Below, in pieces: positions 5,393-6,216 of a stretch of DNA of 6,216 bases. The stretch lies in NCBI GenBank assembly GCA_938004025.1, contig CALKXC010000173.1:1-6216 (forward strand), written 5' to 3'. The notes beneath the pieces were generated by a model, which did no database searches, had not been told where the DNA came from, and saw nothing but the letters and a program-made list of their open reading frames with translations. Positions within the stretch are counted from its first letter, which is position 1. Every line of letters begins with the position of its first letter. This DNA comes from an uncultured Leucothrix sp. (lineage in GTDB: Bacteria > Pseudomonadota > Gammaproteobacteria > Thiotrichales > Thiotrichaceae). The translations under genes and the position numbers were made by a program.

Positions 5393-5866
5393 TTGAAAAT
5401 CGACATCGAAATTACTCGCATCGAAACCACTAAAACAGCCGTTTTAGAGCATCGCGGGCCTGCGGAGTTAGTTAATGAATCGGTTAGTAAATTTATTGAG
5501 TGGCGCCAATCGACAGGACTTTCACCGGTTGAAAGCAGTAAAAGTTTTGGTATTGCTTATGATGATCCTGAAACAACTCCGCCGGATAAGTTCCGTTTTG
5601 ATATTTGTGGGGAAGTGAAAGCAATCGTTGCTGAAAATGACTACGGTGTTATCAATAAAGTAATGCCTGAGGGACGCTGTGCGAGGCATCGGCATATTGG
5701 TTCGTATGATCAATTGGACGATAAAGTTCGGTTCCTTTATAGCACTTGGTTGCCAGAGAGCGGTGAAATGCGCAGGGATTTTCCGGTGTTTTTTGAGTAT
5801 CTGAATCTTGGGCAGGAAGTGAAAGAGGCGGAATTGATTACCGATATTTACATGCTATTGGATTAA
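5393..5866 (+). CDS. GyrI-like / AraC-type effector-binding domain protein
   Basis: This 157-residue stand-alone domain belongs to the GyrI-like (SbmC, AraC effector-binding) family, built of two SHS2 modules around a small-molecule pocket. Seen features are an N-terminal strand (IEITRIETTKTAVLEHRGP), FRFDICGEV (64-72), GRCARHRHIGSYDQL (93-107), the family-like LYSTWLPESG (114-123) and FFEYLN (132-137), and a terminal strand ELITDIYMLL. No DNA-binding helix-turn-helix is present. Members bind drugs or other small molecules and E. coli SbmC protects gyrase, but the ligand here cannot be told. The start is TTG: GGAAG (5381-5385) is seven bases upstream and no earlier in-frame ATG exists. A five-codon out-of-frame ORF (MEEAL, 5379-5396) ends in a TGA overlapping this TTG. 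A possible Fur box lies just upstream. Confidence 0.88.
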   Translation: MKIDIEITRIETTKTAVLEHRGPAELVNESVSKFIEWRQSTGLSPVESSKSFGIAYDDPETTPPDKFRFDICGEVKAIVAENDYGVINKVMPEGRCARHRHIGSYDQLDDKVRFLYSTWLPESGEMRRDFPVFFEYLNLGQEVKEAELITDIYMLLD

Positions 5867-5918
5867 AGCGAGCTAACAAGCTTTAACTACGCAGAGACAT
5901 GTTTTTATAAATTACGTT

Positions 5919-5927
5919 TGTTATGAT
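5919..5927 (+). promoter_or_regulatory. Possible extended -10 promoter of metY
   Basis: TGTTATGAT is an extended -10 (TG-N-TATGAT, five of six to TATAAT) with no good -35. Transcription starting near 5934 would give a leader of about 140 bases before the metY ATG, containing the whole of hairpin D. Not proven. Confidence 0.35.
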
Positions 5928-5982
5928 TTAGCAATCAATCAAATTCGAGCATTGATCCATCACCCAAGGCCAACGCTCATAA

Positions 5983-6216
<234 letters not shown>

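Noticed and set aside
5522..5713. Open frame of 63 codons antisense to the GyrI-like gene
   Set aside because: It is a shadow frame of a recognised domain.
5863..5886. Terminator hairpin after the GyrI-like gene (TTAAAGC/GCTTTAA)
   Set aside because: The stem is only seven mostly AT pairs with a ten-base loop and no T run, too weak to call.
5935..5944. TCAATCAAAT shared with the right arm of palindrome B (1771-1780)
   Set aside because: It is a single AT-rich ten-base match with no surrounding similarity, probably chance.

Overview
The window looks like a chromosomal housekeeping region of a gammaproteobacterium with moderate GC. The basis is nadK lying head to head with heat-shock genes, as in many gammaproteobacteria; a GrpE N-terminus resembling the E. 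coli one; and YccU-type CoA-binding, GyrI-like and MetY proteins. HrcA in a gammaproteobacterium limits the field, and a Kangiella-like or other marine relative is only a guess. The window holds five clearly recognisable complete genes, one complete unrecognised gene and two genes cut by the window edges.

Layout. The left part reads leftward in the order hrcA (1796-2857), an exported protein of unknown function (348-1553), then the first codons of grpE (1-78). nadK (3002-3871) diverges from hrcA and is followed in the same direction by a YccU-like CoA-binding protein (3955-4425). That gene runs tail to tail, with one base between the stops, into a leftward dienelactone-hydrolase-family gene (4427-5143). 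A GyrI-like effector-binding protein (5393-5866) diverges from it. The right edge holds the first 47 codons of metY (6076 onward), behind a long hairpin-containing leader. No intergenic stretch exceeds 300 bases.

How the genes relate. hrcA and grpE form a heat-shock cluster. Sigma-32-like boxes precede grpE clearly and hrcA less clearly. I see no classical CIRCE operator at either, although HrcA is present. The exported gene between them is lower in GC than hrcA and lies between two copies of a collinear multi-block repeat, so it looks like a later insertion. The other genes are individually transcribed housekeeping or accessory genes.

What stands out is the intergenic DNA. There are four long inverted repeats (197-268, 1686-1792, 5209-5288, 5984-6054) with arms of about 18-23 bases. 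Three of them have unrelated arms but share a short core, which suggests a dispersed repeat family. Two genes begin with TTG supported by good ribosome binding sites. No RNA gene, CRISPR array, complete insertion sequence or phage gene is visible.
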